NCBI RefSeq assembly: GCF_041346945.1
Contig: NZ_CP166850.1
Span: 6,618,501 to 6,682,500 of the forward strand
Source: Amycolatopsis sp. cg9
GTDB taxonomy: Bacteria; Actinomycetota; Actinomycetes; Mycobacteriales; Pseudonocardiaceae
Reading direction: 5' to 3'
DNA: 64,000 nucleotides
Made by a program: the position numbers and the translations under genes. The notes beneath the pieces were generated by a model. It did no database searches. It was not told the DNA's origin and saw only the letters and a program-made list of their open reading frames with translations. Every line of letters begins with the position of its first letter. Positions within the stretch are counted from its first letter, which is position 1. Positions 8,341 to 16,869 of the stretch are shown here, piece after piece.

Positions 8341-9480
8341 TCAACCGGCGAGCCGGTGCAGGACGGCGGCGGCCAGCGCCGTGCGCTCCAGCGTCCCTTC
8401 GACGCTGATGTGCTCGTGCCGCGCGTGCGCGCCGTCGCCGACCGCGCCGAAGCCGTCCAGGACCGGGTGGCCCAGCGCGGCCACGAAGTTGCCGTCGCTC
8501 GCGCCACCGACCGAACACTCCCGCAGCGTGACGCCCAGCTCCGCCGCTTCCTCGCGTGCCAGTTCGTACACCGTCGCGATGGCGGCCGAGCGTTCCATCA
8601 CCGGCCGGTTCCAGCCGCCCTCGAGGGTGAGGGCCGCTCGGGGGTCGTGGGGCTCGAGCGCGGCCAGGCCCGCGTCGATGCGGGCCGCTTCGGCCGCGCT
8701 CGAAACGCGGACGTCGATCTCGCCCGACGCCGTCCCCGCGATCACGTTGGAGCGCGTGCCGCCGTCGATCACGCCGACGTTGACCGTCGTGCCGGCGGCC
8801 GGATCGGACAGTCCGTGCAGCGCCAGGATCGCCCGCGCCAGCTCGTCGACCGCGCTCGCGCCCTTCGCCGGGTCCAGGCCGGCGTGCGCCTCGACACCGG
8901 TCGCGCGCACCCGGAAGATGCCGACGCCCTTGCGCGCGGTCTTCACCGCGCCGTCGGCACTCGCCTCGAACACCAGCGTGGCGCGGGTGCCCGCGGCGGC
9001 TTCCTCGATCACCGGCCGCGACGCCGGGCTGCCGATCTCCTCGTCGCCGTTGAGGACCAGCCGCACGGCCGGGCGCGCCAGCCCGGCGGCGTCGAGCGCG
9101 CGCAGCGCCCACACCGCGTGCACCAGGCCTGACTTCATGTCGAAGATCCCCGGCCCGGTCGCGCGGTCGCCGTCCACGGTGAACGGCCACTCCGCCAGGG
9201 TGCCCAGCGGCCACACCGTGTCGTAGTGGCAGAGCAGCAGCACCGGCTCGCCGGTGCCGGCGAAGTCGTAGACCCTGATGTCGCCGTACCGCCCGCCGTC
9301 GACGTCGCGGACGTGCTCGGGCGCGCCGAGGCGGGTGCGCAGCCAGCCGTCCACCCAGGACAGTCCACGGTCCAAAGCGGACTTGTCGTCGCTGGGCGTC
9401 TCGATGCCGACGTAGGCGGCGATGTCGGCGAGGAGGTCGTCGCGGTGCGCGCGCACCCACTCGTGCAGTTCCCGGATCAC
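8341..9480 (-). CDS. M20 family metallopeptidase (glutamate carboxypeptidase-like)
   Basis: Dinuclear zinc amidohydrolase of 379 residues that would hydrolyse an N-acyl amino acid or a small peptide. Metal-ligand segments are CHYDTVW, FDMKSG, NGDEEIGS (general base and ligand) and, near the end, ARHEHIS. The dimerisation domain fills the middle. I chose the GTG at 9480 because it forms a GTGA overlap with the upstream reductase gene. This is the last gene of a six-gene operon reading leftwards from 14415, which suggests that it cleaves an amide-containing intermediate of the pathway. Confidence 0.88.
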   Translation of the reverse strand: MIRELHEWVRAHRDDLLADIAAYVGIETPSDDKSALDRGLSWVDGWLRTRLGAPEHVRDVDGGRYGDIRVYDFAGTGEPVLLLCHYDTVWPLGTLAEWPFTVDGDRATGPGIFDMKSGLVHAVWALRALDAAGLARPAVRLVLNGDEEIGSPASRPVIEEAAAGTRATLVFEASADGAVKTARKGVGIFRVRATGVEAHAGLDPAKGASAVDELARAILALHGLSDPAAGTTVNVGVIDGGTRSNVIAGTASGEIDVRVSSAAEAARIDAGLAALEPHDPRAALTLEGGWNRPVMERSAAIATVYELAREEAAELGVTLRECSVGGASDGNFVAALGHPVLDGFGAVGDGAHARHEHISVEGTLERTALAAAVLHRLAG

Positions 9481-10463
9481 AGCGCTCGCTCCAGTTCGGT
9501 CAGGTGGTCTTCGGACATCGCGGCGGCGCCGGTTTCGACTTCCCGCAGCCGGTCCAGCACCGCGCGCAGCAGCGGCACGGGAGCTTCCGCGAGCACCGGC
9601 GCGTAGTGGTGGTGGACCTCGACCGGCCGGTGCCGCACGGCGATGTCGCGCCAGATGCCGCTGCGGTCCTTCGGCTGGGTCCGCAGCCACGCGACCAGCC
9701 GGTCGGTCGCCGCCTCGCGGCCGGTCGCGCCCGGCAGGTACGCCGCCGGGTCGAACTGGTCGAACGCTTCGAGGGTGCGGTCGCCCGCCGCCGCGAACAC
9801 TTCCGCCGCCAGCGCGTGCATGAGCGGCCGGTGCCGGTCGATCAGGTCGGCCATCGGCGCGTCGGCGAGCGCGGTCGTGGTGAGCATCGCGCCGAAGCCC
9901 AGTTTCGCCCACAGGTAGCCCTCGACGTTGGCGGTCGCCTTCGCCGGACCCCACGCCTGCAGGTCCGCGACGACCTCCTCGACCCGCGGCGTGATCCGGC
10001 CGTCGGGTTCGCCGACGACCAGGGCACCGAGGCCGCCGTCCCGCACGACACCGGGTTCGACGACGTCGGCGAACAGGTTCACGAACGCGCCGACCGTGCG
10101 GTCCGGACCGACGCGGGCGGCGATCAGCGGCTCGTTGAGCCCGTTCTGCAGGGACACGACGAAGCCGTCGCCGGCCAAGCGCGGCGCCAGCCAGTCCAGG
10201 ACGGTCTCGGTGGCTTGGGCCTTGACGGCGAGCAGGACCCGGCCGAGTACCGGCGGGGCGTCGGCCGGCACGAACGCGGGCAGCTCGACGGTTTCGTCGC
10301 CGTCCGGGCGGCGCAGCGTGAGCCCGCGGCCGGTGATCGCGGCCACGTGCGCCGGGTCGGCGTCCACGATGGACACCGGGTGGCCCGCGCGCGCGAGGTG
10401 GAACGCGAGCGTCCCGCCGATCGCGCCGCCGCCGACCACCGTGTACGCGCGCCGGTCAGACAT
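9477..10463 (-). CDS. 2-dehydropantoate 2-reductase (PanE/ApbA) family protein
   Basis: NADPH-dependent ketoreductase of 328 residues. The N-terminal Rossmann motif GGGAIGGTLAFHLARAG is followed by LLAVKAQATETVL and VVSLQNGLNE, hallmark segments of the ketopantoate-reductase fold, and a helical C-terminal domain with GREAATDRLV. Its place in a catabolic operon argues against pantothenate synthesis; it more likely acts on a 2-oxo or hydroxy acid of that pathway. It overlaps the preceding SDR gene by 8 bases. Confidence 0.82.
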   Translation of the reverse strand: MSDRRAYTVVGGGAIGGTLAFHLARAGHPVSIVDADPAHVAAITGRGLTLRRPDGDETVELPAFVPADAPPVLGRVLLAVKAQATETVLDWLAPRLAGDGFVVSLQNGLNEPLIAARVGPDRTVGAFVNLFADVVEPGVVRDGGLGALVVGEPDGRITPRVEEVVADLQAWGPAKATANVEGYLWAKLGFGAMLTTTALADAPMADLIDRHRPLMHALAAEVFAAAGDRTLEAFDQFDPAAYLPGATGREAATDRLVAWLRTQPKDRSGIWRDIAVRHRPVEVHHHYAPVLAEAPVPLLRAVLDRLREVETGAAAMSEDHLTELERAL

Positions 10464-11235
10464 GTGCTTCCTTTCCTTGTTGCACGGGGGTTTCCCCGGT
10501 CCAGTGCAGCGGCAGGCCGGCCGCGCCCGCCGTGGACCCGCCGTCGACGCGCAGGACGGCGCCGGTGATCCAGGCCGCCTCCGGCCCGGCGAGCCAGAAC
10601 ACGGCGTCGGCGATCTCCCGCGGTTCGCCGCGGCGCCCGAGCGGGTTGACCGACACCGCGACCGCGTAGGCCTCGGTGACCGGGTTGGCCTCGCTGTCCA
10701 CGGTGACGAAACCGGGGCTGACGGCATTCACACGGATGCCGTGCGGGCCGAGCTCCACCGCGCACGCCTTGGTGACCATCTCCAGCGCGGCCTTCGACGT
10801 CGCGTAGTGCGCGGCGCCGGGGCGCGCCCGGGTCGCCGCGCCGGAGGAGATGTTGACGACCGCACCGGCGGTTCCGGCGGCTACGTGCGACCGTCCGAAC
10901 GCGACGGTTGTGAGCAGCGCGGCGCGGACGTTCACGTCCTGCACGCGATCCCACGTCGCGGCGGTCATTTCGAGCAGGGGAGTGGCGGGGTAGATCCCGG
11001 CGGCGTTGACCAGGACGTCGACGTGCCCGGCCCGGTCGACGAGTCCCTCGGCGAACTCCGCGTCCGCGAGGTCGCCGGGCAGCTCGACGACGTCGGCGGC
11101 CAGCCCCGTGGCCACTGTGGACAGTTCCGCCGGGCGGAGGTCGGTGAGGACGAGGCGGTCGCCCGCGGCGGCGAACCGGGCGGCGATCGCCGCGCCGATC
11201 CCGCCGCCGGCGCCGGTGACGAGCACGGTCCGCAC
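10456..11235 (-). CDS. Short-chain dehydrogenase/reductase
   Basis: Classical SDR of 259 residues. It shows the cofactor motif TGAGGGIGAAIA, NAAG, the catalytic serine in NISSG, and YATSK with the active-site Tyr and Lys; RVNAVSPGFV and the closing RVDGGS complete the family signature. The start is the GTG at 11235, whose first G is the last base of the transporter stop codon. It is the fourth gene of the Lrp-linked operon and probably oxidises a hydroxyl intermediate. Confidence 0.9.
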   Translation of the reverse strand: MRTVLVTGAGGGIGAAIAARFAAAGDRLVLTDLRPAELSTVATGLAADVVELPGDLADAEFAEGLVDRAGHVDVLVNAAGIYPATPLLEMTAATWDRVQDVNVRAALLTTVAFGRSHVAAGTAGAVVNISSGAATRARPGAAHYATSKAALEMVTKACAVELGPHGIRVNAVSPGFVTVDSEANPVTEAYAVAVSVNPLGRRGEPREIADAVFWLAGPEAAWITGAVLRVDGGSTAGAAGLPLHWTGETPVQQGKEAHV

Positions 11236-12518
11236 TACAGCTCCTTCCCCTTCGTCTCGGGCATGGTCAGGTAGACCGCGACCCCGATGAGCGCGGCCGC
11301 CGCCACGTAGATCCACACCAGGTGGCCGAGGTGGTGGGCGTTGAGCCAGGTCGTCACGTACGGCGCGGTCCCGCCGAAGAGCGCCACGGCGAGCGCGTAC
11401 GGCAGGCCGATGCCGGTCGTGCGCACCTCGGCCGGGAACTGCTCGGCCATGATCACCGCGCAGTTCGCCGAGTAGCCGACGATCAGCACCAGGCCGATCA
11501 GCTCGACGACGAAGACGCTCCAGAAGCTGTTGCCCAGGAAGTGGAACGCGGGCCAGGCGAACACCACGAACCCGGCGGCGAACGCGGTCATCGTCGCCTT
11601 GCGCCCGAGCCGGTCGGACAGCAGGCCGCCGAACGGCAGCAGCGCGATGAACACGACCATGGCCAGGGTGTTGGCGAGCAGCGCCGTCTTGAGCGGGATG
11701 CCGGTGCTCAGGTGGGCGTAGGCGGGCATGTAGGAAACCCACACGTAGTAGATCAGCGTGCCGGCGATGGTTACCCCGGCCACGCGCAGTGCCGCGCCCG
11801 GGTGGTCGCGCAGCATCGCGACGAGCGGGTTGCGCCGCGGCTTCGCGGAGATCTTGGTGAACGCCTCGGTTTCGTGGACCGACACGCGCAGCCACAGGCC
11901 GACCAGGCCGAGCAGCCCGGCGATGCCGAAGGCGAGCCGCCAGCCCCAGCTGTGCAGGTCGCCCTCGGACAGCGTCGAGTTGAGGATGGTGCCCATCAGC
12001 GCGGCGATCAGCGAACCCAGGCCGACCGAGACCTGCTGCCACGAACCGGCGAACGCGCGGCGCCCGGGCGCCGCGGACTCGATGAGGAACGCCGAGGAGG
12101 AGCCGAATTCGCCGCCCGCCGAGAAGCCCTGCACGAGCCGGGCGAGCAGCAGCACGATCGGCGCCAGCACACCGATCTGCGCGTACGTCGGGCACAGCGC
12201 GATGACGATCGACGCTCCGGCCATCAGCGAGATGGTGAGCGTGAGGCCCTTCTTGCGGCCCTTGCGGTCGGCGTAGGCGCCCAGGACCGCGCCGCCGATC
12301 GGGCGCATGACGAACCCGACGGCGAACACGGCCAAAGTGGACAGCAGTGCGGTGGTTTCGTCGCCACCGGCGAAGAATTGGCCGGCGAAGACGGGGGCGA
12401 AGGTCGCATAGACGGCCCAGTCGACCCACTCCACGGTGTTGCCGACGGCGCCGGCGACGATCGCCTTGCGCTGCGGCGCCGTCAAGCGGTGGCTGACGAC
12501 GGTGTCCACAGTGGTCAT
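11235..12518 (-). CDS. MFS transporter of the metabolite:H+ symporter (MHS) type
   Basis: Twelve-helix proton symporter of 427 residues for a carboxylate-like metabolite. The N-terminal GNTVEWVDWAVYATF, the loop GAYADRKGRKKGL after helix 2, and RLVQGFSAGGEFGSS are signatures of the MHS group (alpha-ketoglutarate, shikimate and proline/betaine permeases). It is translationally coupled on both sides by 1- and 4-base overlaps. Its presence indicates that the operon imports its own substrate, probably an organic acid or N-acyl amino acid. Confidence 0.9.
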   Translation of the reverse strand: MTTVDTVVSHRLTAPQRKAIVAGAVGNTVEWVDWAVYATFAPVFAGQFFAGGDETTALLSTLAVFAVGFVMRPIGGAVLGAYADRKGRKKGLTLTISLMAGASIVIALCPTYAQIGVLAPIVLLLARLVQGFSAGGEFGSSSAFLIESAAPGRRAFAGSWQQVSVGLGSLIAALMGTILNSTLSEGDLHSWGWRLAFGIAGLLGLVGLWLRVSVHETEAFTKISAKPRRNPLVAMLRDHPGAALRVAGVTIAGTLIYYVWVSYMPAYAHLSTGIPLKTALLANTLAMVVFIALLPFGGLLSDRLGRKATMTAFAAGFVVFAWPAFHFLGNSFWSVFVVELIGLVLIVGYSANCAVIMAEQFPAEVRTTGIGLPYALAVALFGGTAPYVTTWLNAHHLGHLVWIYVAAAALIGVAVYLTMPETKGKEL

Positions 12519-13402
12519 GGCTGCTCCCGGAGGACGTGGCCGGCGATCTGGGCGTGCGTCGCGTACCAGACGCCTTCGTGGCCGTCGATGTGGTCGAGCA
12601 GTTCCGCGAGGATCGCGAGCCGGGACCGGTGCCCGATGATGTGCGGGTGCATCGTGAGCTGGAAGATCCCGCCCTCGGCGTACGCGGCGTCGAACTCGTC
12701 GCGCCAGATGGAGAGCACGCCGCGCGGCGGGGTGTAGGGCCGCAGCGACGCGAACCGGTCCATCATGAAGTACGGCGCGTCGTCGCGGATCCACTCGACC
12801 GGCAGCTCGACGATCCCGGTGGGCTCGCCGTTCTCGAGGAGTTCGTAGCAGTCGTCGTCGGCCATCAGCGACGAGTCGTAGGTCAGGCCCAGCTCGCGGG
12901 TGATGGCGAGGGTGTGCGCGGAGAAGTCCCACGACGGCGTCCGGATGCCGGTCGGCCGGGTGCCGGCGAGCCGTTCCAGCACGTCCGCGGCGCGGAAGGC
13001 GAGGTCGCGCTCTTCGGTCTCGGTGAGCGCGGTGTTGCGTTCGTGGATCCAGCCGTGCAGCGCGACTTCGTGCCCGGCGTCCACATAGGACTTGACTTCG
13101 CCGTCGTGCAGCAGCGCCGACACGGCGGGCACGAAGAACGACGCGGGTGCGTCGTGCCGCTGCAGGAGCTTCAGGATGCGGGGGACGCCGACGCGGGCGC
13201 CGTACTCGCCCTGGGCCAGCTTGCCGGGCAGGACTTCGCCGTCGCGCAGGGCGGGCGTTTCGTGGTCGGAGTCGAAGGACAGCGCCACCGCCACCTTCGC
13301 GCCGCCGGGCCACGCCGCCGGCCGCAGCGGGCGCCCCGCGCGGACGTGCTCGACGTGCCCGCGCCAGGTCGCTTCGTCCCACTGCCACGGTTGTTCGGTC
13401 AT
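12515..13402 (-). CDS. Polysaccharide deacetylase family protein (PuuE-like amidohydrolase)
   Basis: NodB-fold hydrolase of 295 residues. Metal-binding motif 1 is SFDSDHET and motif 2 is HEVALHGWIHE; TPSWDFS and LTMHPHIIGHR correspond to later NodB motifs. There is no signal peptide, and the family N-terminal WDEATWRGHVEHVR segment resembles cytoplasmic members such as allantoinase PuuE rather than cell-wall deacetylases. With the MHS transporter, SDR and M20 enzyme it probably opens or deacylates a small imported compound. Confidence 0.8.
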   Translation of the reverse strand: MTEQPWQWDEATWRGHVEHVRAGRPLRPAAWPGGAKVAVALSFDSDHETPALRDGEVLPGKLAQGEYGARVGVPRILKLLQRHDAPASFFVPAVSALLHDGEVKSYVDAGHEVALHGWIHERNTALTETEERDLAFRAADVLERLAGTRPTGIRTPSWDFSAHTLAITRELGLTYDSSLMADDDCYELLENGEPTGIVELPVEWIRDDAPYFMMDRFASLRPYTPPRGVLSIWRDEFDAAYAEGGIFQLTMHPHIIGHRSRLAILAELLDHIDGHEGVWYATHAQIAGHVLREQP

Positions 13403-14415
13403 GCGTCCTCCAGCTTGGCGGCGGGCGTCGGGGCCCACGCGCGCTTGAGCGTCGAAACCTGCAGGGTCACGTCGGCCTCCCGGAGCCCGGGCAGCGCGCC
13501 GACGACGTCGGTGGTGTGCCGGTACAGCTCGCCGTAGTGCCGCAGCACGATCTGGCCGACGAGGTTGAACCGGCCGGTGGTGGCGCTCAGGTACTTCGTG
13601 CCGGGGTGGGCGGCGAGCTGCTGCCCGGCGCGGTCGAGCCCGCCGGGGACCACCGAGAGCCAGAGCATGAATTCCAGGGCGTAGCCGAACATCGCCGGCT
13701 CGGCGAGCGTCCGGAACCGCAGGCACCCGCGGCGCACCAGCGAGTCGACCCGTCTGGCCACAGTGGACTCGCTGGTCCCGGCCAGTTTGGACACTTCCTT
13801 GAACGGCACCCGCGCGTCTTCGCCGAGCGCCGCGCAGATCGCGAGGTCCAGCTCGTCGAGCTGCTCGGGCGGGCGCTCCCAGTGCTGCTCCTCGAACGGC
13901 CGCACCTCCCCGCCGCGCAGCTCCGCGACGGCCTCGCGGCTCAGCTCGCCGGAGTCCCAGTCGTGGTTGGAGGTGAACGTCCGCATCACGGCGAAGGTCT
14001 CGGCGCCGCGGACGTCGCCGTCGCCGGGGAAGCCGTTTTCCTGCAGCCGCGCGATGTCGCGGTAGGACGGGAGCACGAACTCGGCGGAGCAGTCGGCACT
14101 GCCGGCGAGCACGGTCGCGTACCGCACCTCAGGCCGCGCGGCGAGCGCCTCGGCCACGCGGGCGGCCGTACCGGGCCGGCACCGCAGCCGCGCGAGCACC
14201 GGCACGCCGAGGCCGCACCGCAGCACGTCCACGACCCCGATCACCCGGAGCCGCCCGCTGTCGGTGAGCTGCGCGGCGCGCCGGAGGACGGTGGACTCGC
14301 TCGCTCCGACGTGCCGGGCGATGGCGCCCCACGACGCCCGCCCGTTGAGCTGCAGGGCCGCGACGATGCGGCGGTCCAGTTCAGGAGCCTTGCCTTCGAT
14401 CTGCACGAGAGGCAT
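13399..14415 (-). CDS. Lrp/AsnC family regulator with two tandem AsnC units
   Basis: A 338-residue regulator, about twice the usual 150. The first helix-turn-helix is at residues 12-60 (LDRRIVAALQLNGRASWGAI), the second at about 187-235 (LDELDLAICAALGEDARVPF), each followed by its own RAM-like sensor domain (LARLRCRPGT and MLWLSVVPGG regions). Two-unit AsnC proteins occur in actinobacteria and may work as fused dimers. It is the first gene of the operon, overlaps the deacetylase gene by 4 bases, and is probably its local regulator, sensing an amino acid or pathway intermediate. Confidence 0.88.
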   Translation of the reverse strand: MPLVQIEGKAPELDRRIVAALQLNGRASWGAIARHVGASESTVLRRAAQLTDSGRLRVIGVVDVLRCGLGVPVLARLRCRPGTAARVAEALAARPEVRYATVLAGSADCSAEFVLPSYRDIARLQENGFPGDGDVRGAETFAVMRTFTSNHDWDSGELSREAVAELRGGEVRPFEEQHWERPPEQLDELDLAICAALGEDARVPFKEVSKLAGTSESTVARRVDSLVRRGCLRFRTLAEPAMFGYALEFMLWLSVVPGGLDRAGQQLAAHPGTKYLSATTGRFNLVGQIVLRHYGELYRHTTDVVGALPGLREADVTLQVSTLKRAWAPTPAAKLEDA

Positions 14416-14487
14416 CCTGAATGCAGGAAAACGTCAAGTCAAGGGGTGACGATGCAAGAATGCGTCAGCCACCACCACTCGGGGCAT

Positions 14488-14572
14488 GCGCCCCAATGTG
14501 GCGTTCGGTGCGCTGGACGCACCGAACGCCACATTGGGTGCGTCTGACGCACCCAACGCCACATTGGGGCGC
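14488..14572. repeat. Palindromic interspersed element, copy 2
   Basis: Same family as the element at 3138-3224, with the same outer arms GCGCCCCAATGTGGCGTT and AACGCCACATTGGGGCGC. The two inner hairpins differ in sequence yet remain paired: CGGTGCG-ctgga-CGCACCG and GGGTGCG-tctga-CGCACCC. It lies between the pfkB stop and the lrp start, so it may end pfkB transcription. Two perfect 14-bp tandem copies of a G-rich unit follow at 14591-14618. Confidence 0.85.
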
Positions 14573-14623
14573 TTTGGGCGCGGGCGGAGCGGGGGGAGCG
14601 GAGTGGGGGGAGCGGAGTGGGGG

Positions 14624-15559
14624 TCAGGTGAGGGTGGGGGTGGTGGCGGCGAAGGTGTCCGCTGCGGTGAGGTCGAAGTCGCCGTGGTCGCTGCCCAGGC
14701 CCTGGGCCACCAGGGCCGCCGCCGCGCTGCCCAGCACCGCCGCGTCGCGGAGGGAACGGCCGAGGCCCAGGCCGCGCAGGAAGCCCGCCGAGAACGCGTC
14801 GCCGCAGCCGGTCGTGTCGACCACCGGGACCGCGAACGCGGGGACCGCCAGAGTCTCCGACGCCGTCACCACGAGGGCGCCGCGCTCGCCGCGAGTGACC
14901 GCCACGCAGCCGACTCCCGCGGCGAGCAGTGCGCGGGCGCCGGCTTCGAGCGTGGGTGCGTTCGTCAAGCCCAGCACCTGTTCTTCGTTCGGTAGCAAGT
15001 AGTCCAAAGAGGACAACGCGGGCTCGAGCCAGGCCAGCACGCCGGGGTCGCCGGGGGCGAGCAGATCGGCCGACGTCACCACGCCCGCCGCGCGGGCCGG
15101 GGCCAGGATCTTCGCCGCCTTCTCGCCGCCCATCAGCTCCGGGCCGCCCAGGTGCAGGTGGGTCGCGCGGGCGATCTCCGGTGCGGGAGCGTCCGAGGGT
15201 TCGTAGGTCAGGTTCGCGCCGGGGACGTGGAAGGCGGGCCGGCTGCCGTCGGCGCGGATGGGCAGCACCGACGCCGACGTCTGCACGCCGTCGCGGCGCA
15301 GCACCAGGGACGTGTCGACGCCGTGGCGGGCGAGCATCGCCAGCAGCAGGTCGCCGACCGGGTCGGTGCCGATCGCGCCCGCCGTGCGGACCGCCGCACC
15401 CAGTTTGGCCAGCGTGACCGCCGTGCCCGCGGCGGTGCCCGCCGGGCCGAACCGGATCTGCTCCACCAGCGTCGCGCCCTGGCCGTCCGGGATGGCGTCG
15501 ACCGGGCGGACCTGCACGTCGAACACGTGCGCCCCGAGCGTCACGACCGTCTGCGTCAC
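14624..15559 (-). CDS. PfkB family carbohydrate kinase
   Basis: Ribokinase-fold ATP-dependent kinase, 311 residues. It shows GPAGTAAGTAVTLAKLGA near the N-terminus and, near residue 245, the anion-hole/catalytic motif DTTGCGDAFSAGFL with the base Asp. VTRGERGALV is the usual strand before it. The start is the GTG at 15559, in a GTGA overlap with the aldolase gene. Kinase plus class II aldolase suggests phosphorylation of a deoxy or keto sugar followed by retro-aldol cleavage; the sugar is not known. Confidence 0.88.
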   Translation of the reverse strand: MTQTVVTLGAHVFDVQVRPVDAIPDGQGATLVEQIRFGPAGTAAGTAVTLAKLGAAVRTAGAIGTDPVGDLLLAMLARHGVDTSLVLRRDGVQTSASVLPIRADGSRPAFHVPGANLTYEPSDAPAPEIARATHLHLGGPELMGGEKAAKILAPARAAGVVTSADLLAPGDPGVLAWLEPALSSLDYLLPNEEQVLGLTNAPTLEAGARALLAAGVGCVAVTRGERGALVVTASETLAVPAFAVPVVDTTGCGDAFSAGFLRGLGLGRSLRDAAVLGSAAAALVAQGLGSDHGDFDLTAADTFAATTPTLT

Positions 15560-16206
15560 CGGCCGTACCCCCGGCGCAGGGCCGCGGCCACGACGGCTTC
15601 CTGCTGCGCGGGCTCCAGGACCCGCGGCGCGCCGAGCGTCGCCGCCCGCACGTACAGCCCGCACGCCCACTCGAGCAGCAGCGCGTTGTCGACCGCGGCT
15701 TCGAGGGTCGGGCCGTGGGCGACCGCGCCGTGGTTGGCCAGCAGCGCCGCGGACTTGCCGGCGAGCGCCGTGAGGGTCTCCGCGGCCAGCTCCGCCGACC
15801 CGAACACCGCGAACGGCGCGACCCGGATCGCGCCGCCGATGGCCAGCTGCTGGTAGTGGACGCAGGGCAGCTCGTCGAGCACCAGGGACACCGCGGTGGC
15901 CTGCGGGGAGTGGGTGTGCACCACCGCGCCCGCGCCGTAGCGCCGGTAGATCCCCAGGTGCAGTTCCAGTTCCGAGGTCGGGGCCCGCTCGCCGGCGACC
16001 ACCTCGCCGTCCAGGTCGACGACGGTGACGTCGTACGCCGTGGCCCGGCCCAGCACGACGCCGGTCGCGGTCACCGCCACGTGCTCGCCCACCCGGACGC
16101 TCACGTTGCCCGCGCTGCCGATCAGCAGGCCTTCGCCCGCGAGCCCGTGACAGGCCCTCGCCACCGATCGCCGCGCCTCGTCGAGCGCCGAACTCGCCAC
16201 TGCCAT
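15556..16206 (-). CDS. Class II aldolase/adducin family protein (L-fuculose-phosphate aldolase-like)
   Basis: Zinc-dependent aldolase or epimerase fold, 216 residues. GSAGNVSVRVG binds the phosphate, SELELH places the catalytic Glu, HTHS and NHG supply metal-binding histidines. It is first in a two-gene operon with the sugar kinase. The TetR gene is divergent with only 54 bp between start codons, so the operon is probably repressed by that regulator. L-fuculose-1-phosphate or a similar sugar phosphate is the likely substrate class. Confidence 0.88.
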   Translation of the reverse strand: MAVASSALDEARRSVARACHGLAGEGLLIGSAGNVSVRVGEHVAVTATGVVLGRATAYDVTVVDLDGEVVAGERAPTSELELHLGIYRRYGAGAVVHTHSPQATAVSLVLDELPCVHYQQLAIGGAIRVAPFAVFGSAELAAETLTALAGKSAALLANHGAVAHGPTLEAAVDNALLLEWACGLYVRAATLGAPRVLEPAQQEAVVAAALRRGYGR

Positions 16207-16260
16207 GCGCCGAGGCTAGGATAAATGCGAAACAAAGTCACGTTCAGGTTTGGGGAGCGG

Positions 16261-16869
16261 ATGACCGAGGGCCGGCTGCGCCGGGTGCCGCGCCAGGCGC
16301 GCTCGCGGGAGAAGCTGGCCAGGGTGCTGGCGGCCGCCGACCGCCTGCTCGCCGAAGACGGCGTCGAGGCGCTGACGACGACCCGGGTCGCCGCCGAGGC
16401 CGGCGTCCCGGTCGGGACGCTGTACCAGTACCTGCCGGACCGCGAGGCGATCACCGAGGCGCTGGCCGAGGGGTACCTCGCCCGGCTGGAAGAGCTCATG
16501 GGCGCCTTCGCCGAGCGGGCGGAGGAGGAGACCTGGGACGACCCGGTCGGCCTGCTCGTCGACGCGTTCGCCGGGCTCTACCGCGCCGAACCCGGGTTCC
16601 GCGCCCTGTGGCTCGGCCGCGGCCTCACCGACGGGGCCCGGGAGGCCGACCGCGCGCACAAGCGCGTGATGGCCGCCGGCGTGCACCGCATCCTGGTCGC
16701 GCAGCGCCTCCTGCGCGACGACTACCCGGCCGCGGTGGCCTGCCGCACGGCGTTCCTCGCCGCGGACGCCGTGCTCCAGGAAGCGTTCCGCGGCGACGGC
16801 GCGCCCGAGCTCCTGGACCCGGTCAAGACGATGCTGCGGGCCTACCTGGGGCAGCTGCCCCGGCCGTAG
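16261..16869 (+). CDS. TetR family transcriptional regulator
   Basis: A 202-residue TetR protein with helix-turn-helix TTTRVAAEAGVPVGTLYQYL near residues 38-57. The ATG at 16261 is preceded by GGGGAG at close spacing; an upstream ATG at 16225 would add 12 residues and leave only 18 bp before the divergent aldolase gene, so I prefer 16261. The gap holds spaced AAAC and GTTT half-sites that could form an operator. Its 3' end overlaps the convergent methyltransferase gene by 47 bases. Confidence 0.85.
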   Translation: MTEGRLRRVPRQARSREKLARVLAAADRLLAEDGVEALTTTRVAAEAGVPVGTLYQYLPDREAITEALAEGYLARLEELMGAFAERAEEETWDDPVGLLVDAFAGLYRAEPGFRALWLGRGLTDGAREADRAHKRVMAAGVHRILVAQRLLRDDYPAAVACRTAFLAADAVLQEAFRGDGAPELLDPVKTMLRAYLGQLPRP

